From the NCBI GenBank assembly GCA_947652605.1, contig OX393583.1, positions 10,085,222 to 10,149,221 of the forward strand: a stretch of 64,000 bases of DNA. Reading direction: 5' to 3'. The notes under the pieces are model-generated. The model saw only the letters and a list, made by a program, of their open reading frames with translations. It was not told the DNA's origin and did no database searches. Positions 21,402-33,535 of this stretch are shown in pieces. This DNA is from Elmis aenea (Eukaryota > Arthropoda > Insecta > Coleoptera > Elmidae). The translations under genes were made by a program, and so were the position numbers. Every line of letters begins with the position of its first letter. Within the stretch, counting starts at the first letter, position 1.

Positions 21402-21876
21402 ACTGAAAACAAAATGGACATTTGGAAGTATGTTGGCACCTGTTGGGATAATATTATCCCATAAAAAAATCCTGTTGGGATATATAATCCCATTCAAATT
21501 ATATCACTAATTACTACTAAAAATAAATGAAATAGGAAGTCAAAAGTATATTACTCACTTTTTTACATATCTTGTAAACAAGAATCGTTGGGAATAATTT
21601 TTATTATCACCAGAAATACACTCTAAACAAACTACTCTTTATAATCATATTCGCACATAGAATCTTTTAGCTTAGATTTTCAGTTGTTAAGACTACCACG
21701 ACCTGTGAAATACATGGCATAAACTATAGACTACTAAAATATCCCATCCCAATGTAATATGAATGTATTTTATAAGAAGCAGATTTTTTCAAACATTGTT
21801 TGGGATATATATATCCCGACAGGAGCGAAAGGGTTAAGATCGCTAAAATGCTCCTTCCTTTATCTTTTTATTCAAT

Positions 21877-22822
21877 GGGATTAATATATCGTCTTGTGAC
21901 TACCTACTAAGGCCAACACGTTTACAGAACAAGTTGCACACTGTGCAATGCACAGTCAAAAGTTTAAAAAGCACAAAACACGTAGTCGAAACAAAATTTC
22001 GAAACTGACCGTGCTGCGCCCTTGCGGATCAAAAAAGAACCAGTTTTAAGGGTTAATCGCTTGTCCGATGGTGGTCCCTAGTGGAAAGACATAGAACTAA
22101 GAAAATATTTGGTGTTGCCCTCTATACATAGACCTTTATATCTCTCTTTCCTTGTGGGGCAAAATAAACCCCTAAGGGACAAAGTAGCCCTTTACGACGG
22201 TACCCCTCACATCTTTTATGTAAAAAAATCAATTATTTTATTATGGGTCTAATTTGGGATACCGGGTCATTTGATCAAAAAACGGGACTGCCCGGAAAAA
22301 GTGGGACGAATAGGAACCCCAGTTAAGTGGGAAAAATTTTGCTTGAGTTTTACTTCAGTTCCGTGAAAATACAACAACATTTTTGTATCAGTTTTTGGCA
22401 AATACAACTTCTGAGATTGTTTATTATCACATAAGTGTTTATAACTAAATCTGTGTGTGTTACGTCACAAATAAGAAATAACTACAGATAAATAACATTC
22501 TGTACCTAATAGCGATACGTCAAAAAACGTGATGAAATTAACAAGCGATTATTGAATATTGTTTAATTTTTAATATCCGTTTCCAGTCTTTGAACTACAA
22601 TCAGCAGTTTAAAAATTAAATTAAAAACAATGACAAACGTTATCTGAAGTATATCTGGGAGCTATTTGAAGCCGCTTTTAATGTCTTCCGCGCTGTGCAA
22701 TTAAAAAAAGTGTAGATTTGGTGATAAAAATAAAGTGTCCTTAACACAAAGGTAGACACGATTTAATTAGTCTCAAATAATTACGTTTCTAATAAAAATA
22801 GATATTTTGCTTGCGTATCAAA
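21877..22822. other. No gene recognised
   Basis: Mixed AT-rich DNA. A segment at 22196-22250 (ggtacccctcacatc...) is an inverted match to 12105-12160. A small stem gcacactgtgcaatgcac lies near 21935. No reading frame of note. Confidence 0.5.
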
Positions 22823-23059
22823 GTTCAAAGCAGTAGCGGACTGGGAAATTCAACCGGCCCGGGAAAAACCTGCTAAACCGGCCCCCAAAAAAAGAATGAC
22901 CCAAAAAAATTTAAATTTAAAATGTCATATTTAGATAATAATAAAATTTGACTTGTTGGTTTTGTGAAATAACTAGCTGATAAGCATTCAAAATATTTGT
23001 TACTTGGTAAGTTAGACTTGAACATGAAGACTTTGCGTTGATAATCGACGTTTCAATTT

Positions 23060-23190
23060 TGTCCGTTTCAATGGGGCAGATTAGATTGTCTTCTTTTGTC
23101 GAATTTGATGAATGCTATTCGCTATTCTTGATCAATGATTTTTCAACATCAGGTGCACTAACTTTAGAAGCTAAAGCAAACAAATCACTT
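23060..23190. repeat. Left copy of the direct repeat bracketing the satellite array
   Basis: It shares gggcagat, tgtcttc, tgatcaatg, tttttcaacatca and ggtgcactaactttagaag with 25485-25605, in the same orientation. On the minus strand both copies read like a short coding relic (LFALASKVSAPDVEKSL here, MFALTSKVSALDVEKS at the right), so they may be remnants of a former element-encoded protein. Confidence 0.75.
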
Positions 23191-23390
23191 AACTTGAATT
23201 TTTTTAGCAACTTCGTGAAGTGCTTTTAGCCTTTTCTCTTTCTCTTTTTGAGCACATTTTCTTTTTTCCAGTTTTCCGTGATTGAAAACTATAACAAACT
23301 TTGATTTTTTTCCTACACAATCTCATAGCCAACGCGATCACAAGTATGACAAGTATCACAAGTATGACCTTTTGAAAGGACCTTTTTTAG

Positions 23391-25490
23391 ACGGCCGTGG
23401 ATGATATCAGAAAGTGTTTTATTTGCACTTTCTTTACATCGTTGGATGCGCCAGTCTTTTAGCTACATTTTAAACACCGAATCAAAATTTTCGGGTCGCT
23501 AATAACGAAGTTACGAATTTTTTTGTACACCGAGAGGTTTTTATTTTTGCGAGCGAACTCTCGGCATATTGCCGGACCTTTTTCAGACGGCCGTGGATGA
23601 TATCAAAAAGTGTTTTTTTTTCACTTTCTTTACATCGTTGGATGCGCCAGTCTTTTAGCTACATTTTAAACACCGAATCAAAATTTTCGGGTCGCTAATA
23701 ACGGAGTTACGAATTTTTTTGTACACCGAGAGGTTTTTATTTTTGCGAGCGAACTCTCGGCATATTGCCGGACCTTTTTCAGACGGCCGTGGATGATATC
23801 AAAAAGTGTTTTTTTTGCACTTTCTTTACATCGTTGGATGCGCCAGTCTTTTAGCTACATTTTAAACACCGAATCAAAATTTTCGGGTCGCTAATAACGG
23901 AGTTACGATTTTTTTTGTACACCGAGAGGTTTTTATTTTTGCGAGCGAACTCTCGGCATATTGCCGGACCTTTTTCAGACGGCCGTGGATGATATCAAAA
24001 AGTGTTTTTTTTTAAACTTTCTTTACATCGTTGGATGCGCCAGTCTTTTAGCTACATTTTAAACACCGAATCAAAATTTTCGGGTCGCTAATAACGGAGT
24101 TACGAATTTTTTTGTAGACCGAGATGTTTTTATTTTTGCGAGCGAACTCTCGGCATATTGCCAGCCCTTATTCAGACGGCCGTGGATGATATCAAAAAGT
24201 GTTTTATTTGCACTTTCTTTACATCGTTGGATGCGCCAGTCTTTTAGCTACATTTTAAAAACCGAATCAAAATTTTCGGGCGGCTAATAACGGAGTTACG
24301 AAGTTTTTTGTAGACTGAGAGGTTTTTATTTTTGCGAGCGAACTCTCGGCATATTGCCGGACCTTTTTCAGACGGCCGTGGATGATATCAAAAAGTGTTT
24401 TTTTTTCACTTTCCTTACATCGTTGGATGCGCCAGTCCTTTAGCTACATTTTAAACACCGAATCAAAATTTTCGGGCGGCTAATAACGGAGTTAAGAATT
24501 TTTTTTGTAGACCGAGATGTTTTTATTTTTGCGAGCGAAGTCTCGGCATATAGCCAGCGCTTTTTCAGACGGCCGTGGATGATATCAAAAAGTGTTTTAT
24601 TTGCACTTTCTTTACATCGTTGGATGCGCCAGTCTTTTAGCTACATTTTAAAAACCGAATCAAAATTTTCGGGCGGCTAATAACGGAGTTACGAATTTTT
24701 TTGTAGAACGAGATGTTTTTATTTTTGCGAGCGAACTCTCGGAATATTGCCGGACCTTTTTCAGACGGCCGTGGATGATATCAGAAAGTGTTTTATTTAC
24801 ACTTTCTTTACATCGTTGGATGCGTCAGTCTTTTAGCTACATTTTAAAAACCGAATCAAAATTTTCGGGCGGCTAATAACGGAGTTACGAATTTTTTTGT
24901 AGACCGAGAGGTTTTTATTTTTGCGAGCGAAGTCTCGGCATATTGCCAGCCCTTTTTCAGACGGCCGTGGATGATATCAAAAAGTGTTTTATTTGCACTT
25001 TCTTTACATCGTTGGATGCGTCAGTCTTTTAGCTACATTTTAAACACCGAATCAAAATTTTCGGGCGGCTAATAACGGAGTTACGAATTTTTTTGTAGAA
25101 CGAGATGTTTTTATTTTTGCGAGCGAACTCTCGGAATATTGCCGGCCCTTTTTCAGACGGCCGTGGATGATATCAAAAAGTGTTTTATTTGCACTTTCTT
25201 TACATCGTTGGATGCGCCAGTCTTTTAGCTACATTTTAAACACCGAATCAAAATTTTCGGGTCGCTAATAACGGAGTTACGAATTTTTTTGTACACCGAG
25301 AGGTTTTTATTTTTGCGAGCGAACTCTCGGCATATTGCCGGACCTTTTTCAGACGGCCGTGGATGATATCAAAAAGTGTTTTTTTTTGCACTTTCCTTAC
25401 ATCGTTGGATGCGCCAGTCTTTTAGCTACATTTTAAACACCGAATCAAAATTTTCGGCACGCTAATAACGGAGTTATGAATTTTGTTTGT
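23391..25490 (+). repeat. 196-bp tandem satellite array, 11 units
   Basis: The landmark acggccgtggatgatatc recurs at 23391, 23587, 23783, 23979, 24176, 24372, 24569, 24765, 24961, 25157 and 25353, giving periods of 196-197 bp; the last unit is incomplete. Each unit contains the palindromes acggccgt and gatatc, a ccgagag...ctctcgg stem around tttttatttttgcgagcga, and a T-run of variable length. Variants (cggcggctaa or gggtcgctaa; ccggacc or ccagccc) are shared by subsets of units, pointing to expansion in blocks. No protein is encoded. Confidence 0.95.
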
Positions 25491-25605
25491 TTCAACAGGG
25501 CAGATAATATTGTCTTCGTTTGTCGTATTGATGAGTGCAAATCTTGATCAATGTTAGATTTTTCAACATCAAGTGCACTAACTTTAGAAGTTAGGGCAAA
25601 CATAT
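25485..25605. repeat. Right copy of the direct repeat bracketing the satellite array
   Basis: It matches 23060-23190 in the same orientation, with small indels. The satellite array lies exactly between the two copies, and the hAT right end follows within about 70 bp. Confidence 0.75.
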
Positions 25606-25679
25606 CGGGGCCCCTGAGCGACCGGCCCACCGGGATTTCACCCGGTGTCCCGCCGGCCCTGTCCGCCACTGGTTCAAAG

Positions 25680-26900
25680 TTAGAGTGGTTTTAAAATTAT
25701 TCTCATGATTTGCAGGAAAATCGATGGTTAAATATTTTGTCCTAATAAAGAATAGTTTGTAGTTGTATTCCAGTAAAAACTACATTTAAATGATTCCAAT
25801 GACGTGCCAATTTTTGATTTAAATTTTAAAAGCAGTTCTAACAAGAGCCGAGTCTTGTAAGTGCTGCCAAGCAGTGTCTAAGTGGACAGTAGGGCAACTA
25901 TAAGTTTTTAAATTCTGCTCGCTCTGTCATTAAGTGTTGGAACTATACAAAGTAACCCCAATACAAACAGGGAAGAAAGCTGTATTAGTAGGCTGTTGCA
26001 GAATTTATTTGACCCTGAAATTCACATTTGTTTAATTTATTTATGTAGATTTGTCGTAATACATGATTTTATGATAAAAATTTTAGAAGTTTCAAAAAAA
26101 TTCATACAATTTTAAACCGATTTTCAGTACAAGTCAATGTTAAAAATGTCTAAAATTTAATCCTAGACTAAGTTTAGAAATACGAAACGGATATCTATAA
26201 TAACATTAAAAAAAACTTTAGTAGACACAACCTCTCCCTTTTCATATATTTCTTCACCTATTTCTTTATTTTACGTTTATTTTACCAGACTTAACATTTT
26301 TGTAACCCGCTTTACATGCAATGTGCAAATTCTTATAAATCTTTAAAATTTATCGATAAATCAAATTGTGGAATATTTCGTGATTCCTAAAATTATTTTT
26401 TATATAGGCTCAGACTATCTGTTGCAATATTTGTTTTGTGGAAGTAATATTCTCAAAAGAATATACTAAAAACTTTTAAAAATTAGGGTGCAAATAATTT
26501 ATTTCAACACTAAACCAAAACATTTAATTTCCTTATAACTGTATTCAACAGTTTGTGATAAAACGATAATGACCAATAGATATAATATACACAACTTTTT
26601 CTCGGGGCAGATGGTCAATAAATTTTGGCAATTAAAGAAAACTTTTCTTTATTTCCTAATATTTCGATTGTACTTTATTATATCCTCTATCAGAGGTACT
26701 ATAGACATAAATATATAAGTAAAAATTGTTTTATAAAACTACGGAGCATACTCGTTTATGTAAGTAGCATTAGAAATGTAGTTTAATAAAATAATGTATA
26801 AAATGGCCGTGAACATTTTTGCCCTGAAAAAAGAGTTTTTTTTTAGATCATTTTATTTAGATTTACTATGGCAAGGTTATTAAATGAAATGGCACAAAAC
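25680..26900. other. No gene recognised
   Basis: AT-rich DNA with no terminal repeats or coding signal that I can support. Short open frames are few. Confidence 0.5.
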
Positions 26901-26904
26901 GTAA

Positions 26905-28260
26905 TATTAACTCTTAAAATATACTGCTTATAACTTTTTATCTTATTCTCTTTGTCTCGATGAATCAACGGATGTATCTAATACCAGGGACTAAAAACGA
27001 AAAAAATTCCGTTCGATTCTGTTCGGAACGAAAACGAAATATATCGTTTTCGTTCTTTTCGTTCTAACCGAAAAAATTATTTTTTCGTTTTCGTGAACCG
27101 AAATAATAACGGTTAAAACCGGTTTTACAATATTTTTTTGTCGTCAAAATTTTTTTTCTAGTCACCACAACCCTCTATAAATACGATAACAATATTTGCG
27201 TCTCATCTAAAATATAAACGATGGCGATGGGGTTTGATGCTCACGGATAGCATATTTTACACTGGCGAACCATCGCCATATTAAATTTACCAAATCGTTA
27301 AACACATTAACATTTAACCATTTTATTAAGTCTAACACCTGTAAGGTGCAAAAACACAACGTGATTAGGTTAAATTAGACACACGATCTTTATCTAAAAA
27401 TATGAAAATATAGCAAGTGCTGTTTTAAATTTGTTTTAGTACTAAAAATCTATGCATTTAAATTAAATAAGATCCTGCTGGAATTATTTAAAAAGACAAA
27501 AAAATTAATTCAAGTGAATAATTTGCTAAATGTTATAAATAAAAAAGGTATTAAAAAAAAACTTATATTAACTTGAAATATACTTTAACTTTATAGTTTG
27601 TACATACCATACAATATACATTTTCACATTCCGTTAAATCTTACTAGCAACACATCATCCAATAAATCTTCTTTTACATTAGTCCTTTTCGAAGTAAAAA
27701 TAAATTTTACTATTATTATGTCTAAACGCAAATAAAACATACACATTGATAATATTACTATATCCAATCAAGTGTATATTCTATATTGATGATCTAAAAA
27801 ACAAATTAGAAATAGAGAATATCTGTACCGTCAATTGTGTTACACGAAATTGCAAGTATAAACAATAAAGTTGTTAATACATATTCACGTAAATATATGG
27901 AGAAAAGTGAAGCTCACTTATTTCAAGTGAGATTTTTTACTGCCTCGTGGAGTCTCCCCAGCACAGAAGGTAAATTCGCATTTGTGTTTAGCAAATAAAA
28001 TTGAAATAGCAGAAAAAACCGGTTAAAACCGGTTAAAACCGGTTTTGGAAAATATTTATTTCGTTTTCGGTTTCGTTTTCGTTCTTAAAAAAATTTCGGT
28101 TAATTTCGTTTAACGTTTTCGTTTTCGTTCCGTTCTCAGTCCCTGTCTAATACCGCTCAATTTGTAATTTTGTCATGGAGTAGATATACAATAATTAAAT
28201 GTTACTGAAGAATTAGTAGATTTGGTAAGGACGACTACAACATCTGAGAATCTCTATTTA
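26905..28260 (+). pseudogene. hAT transposase fragment split by a MITE
   Basis: Just before the insertion at 26985 the plus strand reads LCLDESTDVSN, and right after it (28146 on) TAQFVIL...; DESTDVSNTAQ is a hallmark of the catalytic N-half of GTF2IRD2/ZBED-like hAT transposases, with the catalytic Asp in DES. Weak continuation includes EELVDLVRTTTTSENL near 28208-28250, and LLNEMAQNVILTL near 26880 upstream. It is a decayed exon-sized fragment with stops. The MITE insertion duplicated tctaatac. Confidence 0.6.
26985..28145. mobile_element. hAT-like MITE with perfect TSD
   Basis: It starts CAGGGACTAAAAACG and ends TCTCAGTCCCTG, flanked by tctaatac at 26977-26984 and 28146-28153. Both subterminal regions are full of ttttcgtt/aacgaaa motifs and aaccggttttaa motifs. 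The interior is AT-rich with no protein. It sits inside a hAT transposase relic. Confidence 0.88.
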
Positions 28261-28551
28261 GTATCTATTAAAAACTGATTTAAAAATGAAAAATCGCTTT
28301 AAATTAATTACGCTTGTGATTAAAAAAATGTAAACCTTTTTTTTGCGATTTTCTATGTATGTCGTCACTGCGTTGCTCATATTGAAAATTTATATGCGAA
28401 AAAAAAATTGTTTCACCATTTCTCCGGACCCTTCACACTTAGAAGAATCTCCATATTCACTAGAAAGTGATGCGGCCTGTTACGATTTTATGAAATTTGC
28501 AATTATTGGCCCTTTGGCCGAAAAGGTTGCAAAGGCCTGCTCTATTGTATA

Positions 28552-29473
28552 TGTTACGGTCAATGTAAGTAATTGGGCATTATTTATGATGCCCGAGCAA
28601 TTTAAAAAGTGCCCATTGGGATGTGACAAAATAATAAATTATATAGAAAATATTACATTGCCCGGGTATTATGAATAATGCTGGAAATCGAGTGGGCAAT
28701 TTGAGAAAATTTTTATTCATATTTCTCTACATACAAAAATAAGAAGATATTATATTAAAACAAATTTTTAAATAACTAACAAACAAATAAAGAAACAAAC
28801 TGGTGGTGATAAAATAAGTATAAAATATTCGTATGCCTAACTAAAAAAAACATATTAGGTATGTACTTGCAAATACATATGTCGTAGGCATAATGTGAAT
28901 ACCGGCATTTTATAAAACGCCTAGCCATTTTATAAAAATCCTGCAAAACGAGCATCTCGTGTTTTGACTATGCAAATAGTAAAATGGCGACCTAATTGTT
29001 TTAAGAAAAACAAACCTATTAGGTTCATTTTTATTATTTATTTTAAAAAAATCTCTAACCAACCTTTAACCTAACCCTCTACTACTGACCAAATGAATGA
29101 GGGTCAGGTTAAAGGTTGGTTAAAGCTTTTTTTTGTATGAACACAAATGTATGGGTTTAAGAAAAGTCATAATTTGCTCCTTTTGCCGGCTTTTTATAAA
29201 ATGCCTAGGCGTTTTGTATAAAGCCGGATTTCACATTATGCCTACGACACAATATACACACAAAAAAATTAAATCCTAGAGTTTCTATTTATTTTTTAAT
29301 TAAAGTGACCAGAGAAATAATAGCAGTATTTATAATGACCGGGCAATGTAATAAATTATCCTAGATTGTCGTAGACAAATACAAAATTATTAAATTGCCT
29401 GATTTTATCGGTCATTATTTATTATGACCAAGCATTATGGTAACTGCCCTGAATAATCGAATTGACCGTAACA
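28552..29473. mobile_element. TA-flanked inverted-repeat element with a nested MITE
   Basis: TGTTACGGTCAATGTAAG at the left is mirrored by CGAATTGACCGTAACA at the right, with TA on both sides, suggesting a Tc1/mariner-type MITE. Internal gggcattatttatgatgccc and gcccgggtattatgaat motifs repeat the terminal theme. It hosts the 368-bp element at 28881-29248. The 111-residue open frame at 28343-28678 crosses its left boundary and looks accidental. Confidence 0.7.
28881..29248. mobile_element. Palindromic MITE with GTCGTAGGCATAATGTGAA ends
   Basis: GTCGTAGGCATAATGTGAA and TTCACATTATGCCTACGAC are exact mirror images; the arms extend through ccggcattttataaaa and gcctagccattttataaaa. The loop contains an inner inverted pair around aaccaacctttaacctaaccct (29058) and aggttaaaggttggtt (29106). 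No clear TSD. Nested in 28552-29473. Confidence 0.85.
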
Positions 29474-31204
29474 TATATACAATATACATATTACATATAT
29501 ATCTATACTCAAATTCTTTATTAAATTGTGCGTCAATGAAATATTACAAAAAGGCGTTTCAAATAAAACGATGTTATAATTATGAGGTTATAGAAACTCC
29601 AAGTAAGTTTACCTTAATTTTTTTTAAATGTTATGGACTTCCTCGAAAATAAATTGCTTAGTTAGAAAAACGTTATTTTATGTAAAGCGCGTCCTTACCA
29701 AATTACAACTCTGTACTTCGAAAAATAATTTCAGGAGAATTTTTTAAATAAAGACTTTGAAAAGTATTTTTTGTGACAAAGCCGCATAAAAACCTGTAGT
29801 ATTTTATATTGATCCAAAGCTAAAATATCAAATAAAAAATGGAGTGTTGTATTTGAAATATAAAAATTGCGATTACTTCCAGAGAGGTGACACACCCTGT
29901 ATAATTGAAAATATTTTTATCGTGTTTGGAAGAAAAAACTGTAGGACATAATGTTTGAATCAGCTTTCTATCTCAAACCGTTTAGCCACAATCGACCGAT
30001 CCTGCACTAATGACTCAGCCGAGTGTAAGTAAAAAAAAAAAAATCGGAGAGACAATGTTTTGTATTTAAAAATGCTGTAGCATCGGCATGTATATGTAAA
30101 GTGATAAAATATGTTTAATTAATATAGTGAAATCTACTTCAAAAGATAGATTAAACCAATCATGTGCACTCAATAATAACGCATGTTTTAACTAATTGGT
30201 TAATAGATTTTGTAAGATATAAACAAAATTATGTAATAACATAAAGTGGGTTTATCTCGTTACTCTAACGAAAAAATAAAGTGCGTGCCTGTTTTTCTAA
30301 TAATAAAGTTGCAGTCTTTATCTGATTAATGAGCAATGATTTAAAAGTACTTATATGTCTAATCAATAGCATTCTATGATTTAATTGCATGTCTCAAACT
30401 TTATTTCATTACATTAAAATACAAAATAGATGCAAAGGTGACGTCGCTAACACCCGGTACAGCCCCAAGCCAGAGTTGATCGTAATGCGTGTACCTCATC
30501 TCAGTACCTACCCCTATAAGACGCAAAAGATGACCCCTAAATATAAAAATGCCCCTTAACCGGTTTGACCATATCTAAAGAAGGGGTTGAAATTAAAAAT
30601 GCTGACCCCTCATTTGCATAGTGGTATGACCACTATGAGAAAAGATTCCGACAACCCTAAAGCTATTTGCAGTTAAAGGCCGTAATGCAGGCTCGAAAAA
30701 TCCTATAGAATTTTTTAATGGTCAAGTATAACGGTTTTTAGGCCATTGATTGTATAACATTGTTGAAATAAAGCACCAGATGGGCCTACACTGGAAACCA
30801 GTGTTACGTTAGATTTTGATTATGGACCCAGAGGATATCTTGAAGCTACTTATGTTTTGTTCACTTTTATACCGTGCAGAAATTTGAACTCACCAAATTG
30901 GCTTTAGCTGGCAACGGATAGCAATGTTGTATCGTTATAAATTTTTAAATAAACTGATAATTAAAGAAACACGGCAATATTTGTTTTAAAAATCTTTGGA
31001 ATTTGTTGGTTAAATTCCATAGATAAAAAAAAATCACTTTGGGCATATGGAAACACAAAACTGATTTTACGAGGATACTGCTCGCCAAACTCATCTCGAA
31101 ACAATCTAAGATGTGCTAATGAAATATAATCCTTTCACAATTCAATATGGGATTTGTATTAAGTTTTATTCCATTCCACGCAAATAAAAAATGCTTGTAG
31201 TAAC
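29474..31204. other. Uncharacterised; contains a fold-back fragment near 29890-30015
   Basis: At about 29890-30015, cacaccctgtataattgaa runs into a stretch matching, in the opposite orientation, the segment at 36523-36660 (gatcggtcg...taaacggcttgagatatgaa). This is a fragment of the family also captured in the MITEs at 36255 and 38757. The rest, including the slightly GC-richer 30430-30860 stretch with a catagtggtatgaccactatg stem near 30632, holds no recognisable gene. Confidence 0.5.
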
Positions 31205-32617
31205 CTTAATTGGGACTTACGAGGAAGTCTATAAAAACCATAATGTCAATTAAAAACACAAAATCAACAGGAGAAAATGAAATCCCAACAAACCTCTTAA
31301 AATATACCGCCAACTTAATATCTGAATCTTTAAGTCACATTATAAACCTCTCATCAAAAAATTGCATATTTCCCAACAAACTTAAATGTTAAATGTGCAA
31401 AAATCAAATCAATCCACATAAAAGGGGATGTAAGTGACATAGGAAACTATAGGCCCATAGCCATACTCACAAACATTAGCAAGATATTTGAAAAATCTAG
31501 AATAGAATTGAAAATTACGTAGAACACTTTGGCTTGATAAAAAACGCTCAACATAGATTCAGAAAAGGCAAAACAACCCGCGCTATTTACATGGCAATCC
31601 GAAATGTACTTCAATCCCTCAATAAAGACGAACACACCATGGTCATGTGTGTTGATCTCTCAAAAGCTTTCGATAGTGTTGACCACGAGATACTGCTAAC
31701 GAAATTAGAACACTATGATATACGAGGGACCGCCAATAACCTTATAAAATCTTATCTCTTGTGAAAAGAAATCAATAAGTTGCCGAAAAAGACTCTGGTA
31801 AAATTCTATAATCTAACAACAAAAAAATCAAAAAAGGAGTTCCGCAAGGATCAATGTTAGGCCCCCTGTTATACATACTAAACACTAATGATTTTCCAGA
31901 TTTTGCCAAAACTTCTCTTATACAATTTGCCGATGACACATCTGCTATTATTAGTGACTTGGATTCCAAAAGTTCTGAACAAGAACTCTTTGACTGTTTA
32001 GGCCAACTTTAACATTGGTTCACTTTAAACAATTTAACCTTTAAACTTCAATAAAACTCAAGTTATAAAATGTTCGCAAAGTAAAATAACCACCGACTTA
32101 AAACTTAAAAACAATTCCACAACTATAAATGTTGTTAAAAAAATATCATTTCTTGGTTTATCTATTGACTCTAGACTGGACTGGTCATACATACCACATC
32201 GAACGCCAGCCACAAAGCCTGTACCCTTTCGCACTAAAAACCTAAAAAAAATGATCAATACAAACGCGGCCAAAACTGCATATCATGCATATGTTGAATC
32301 TAGGTTACGCTATGCTATAATTTTTTGGGGTAACACTAGTGACTCTGAACGCCTCTCTGTATTATACAAAAGCGATGTATAAGAAATATTTTTGGTCTAA
32401 ATTACCGAGATCACTATAAAGATACCTTTCGTGATAAAGAAATATAAATTTTTTACAGTCTATTCATTTTTGAAGCCATCCTTTTCGTAAGAAATAATTT
32501 TGATGTGTTCGAAGTGAATATAAGAAACCATGCAGCCCGACATAAAAAAATCTAAAGCCCGATTGCTTCAAATATACCTATCTTTAAAAAGATGTTGCTT
32601 TCACAATTATTGCTATA

Positions 32618-33531
32618 CTAGGTGGCCATAATTTACAAGTGTTGTATTGGTAACTTTGTTATTATTATAAGAGTTACATAGTCGGTTAAATTAGCAAAAT
32701 TGGGTAGAATTTCAAGACAAATTTAATGCCATTTTGACATTTAACCTACACCTTCAACTTTTTTTTAAATATTTTGAAAAAAACTAAAAACGGGCGATTT
32801 TTTTAATGTTAAATAGTTCCATAGCCACCTATGGTGAAACCAAACTCTAAAGTGATTCCTGTAGATAAATGTGCGTAGAATTAGAAAAAATATCTAAAAG
32901 GTCATGGCACACTCGGTTTTTGAAATATAAGCCTAACTTGATTTTTTTAATGGCAACCATAGTTGGCTTTTTTTCTGATTTCAAAAAAATATGGGTTGTC
33001 AAATCTATTTTTATTATTTTTCTTAAAATTTGCAAAAAAAACAAAATTATTACTAAATAGTATAAGGGTGCCTTGGATTTTGACAACAACAGATCATCTA
33101 TTGTTTGTTTTTTATTGGTTGTCAAAGTTCGTTCTGTTTCGGCATCGGAATTAAAATCTTTAACATACTTGGAAAGAACCCATAGGCAACTATGGTTGCC
33201 ATTAAAAAAAAAAGCAAGTTTGGCTTATATTTCAAAAACCGAGGGTGCCATGACCTTTTAGTTATTTTTTTTCTAATTCTACGTACAATTATCTACACTA
33301 CAGGAATCATTTTAGAGTTTGGTTTCACCATAGGTATGGTGGCTATGGAACTATTTAACATTAAAAAAATCGCCTGATTTTAGTTTTTTTCAAAATATTT
33401 AAAAAAAGTTGAAGGTGTAGGTTAGATTAGGTTAGGTTGAAATTCCGCCCAACTTTGCTAATCTAACCGACTTTGTAACTCTTATAATAACAAAGTTACC
33501 CATACAACACATGTAGATTATGGCCACCTTG
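32618..33531. mobile_element. Palindromic fold-back element, family E
   Basis: The left end ctaggtggccataatttaca and the mirrored tgtagattatggccaccttg are flanked by TA. Arms of about 400 bp mirror each other, including gagttacatagtcggtta near 32664 and the inverted cgactttgtaactc near 33468, and the atagttggc/gcaactatgg motifs (about 32959 and 33187). A loop lies around 33060-33130. Inserted in the LINE at 31205-34935. Confidence 0.85.
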
Positions 33532-33535
33532 TATA

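Larger units (their letters stand above)
20297..21833 (-). mobile_element. Deleted piggyBac element flanked by TTAA
   Basis: TTAA is present on both sides (20293-20296 and 21834-21837), with inverted termini CCCTTTCGCTCCTG and CAGGAGCGAAAGGG. The minus strand holds the start of a piggyBac transposase (21234-21401) and its Cys-rich end (20550-20645), but the catalytic core is missing. It is a non-autonomous internal-deletion copy. Subterminal 32-bp tandem repeats lie near the 3' end. Confidence 0.9.
19701..21876. mobile_element. Fold-back element split by piggyBac
   Basis: A TA-CAGAGTGTACAAAAAG end at 19701 leads into attgaataaaaagataaagg, which recurs inverted at about 21851-21876. A second inverted pair links aaaaggcctctgatggcgg (19809) with ccgccatattaagaggcc (about 20262). 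The right terminus is degraded past 21876. A piggyBac element occupies 20297-21833. A 24-bp unit (ttcatttggtctgtcaaaat...) is duplicated in tandem at 19985-20032. Confidence 0.65.
22831..25671. mobile_element. hAT-type element carrying a satellite array, perfect TSD
   Basis: The ends CAGTAGCGGACTGGG and GTCCGCCACTG are inverted and flanked by identical gttcaaag 8-mers (22823-22830 and 25672-25679). GC-rich subterminal stretches (accggcccggg and gccggccctg) lie inside both ends. Almost three-quarters of the element is an array of 196-bp repeats. A roughly 120-bp segment is present as a direct repeat on both sides of the array. No complete transposase. Confidence 0.9.

Noticed and set aside
23391..25490. 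Regular repeat array as a possible CRISPR locus
   Set aside because: The entire 196-bp unit is repeated with no unique spacers, in a eukaryotic sequence; it is a tandem satellite.
28343..28678. 111-residue open frame with SPDPSHLEESPYSLESD
   Set aside because: It crosses the left boundary of the TA-flanked element at 28552 and matches no family that I know; probably accidental.
30430..30860. Possible tRNA or small exon in the slightly GC-richer stretch
   Set aside because: I could not fold a cloverleaf or find a coherent frame; only a short stem at about 30632.
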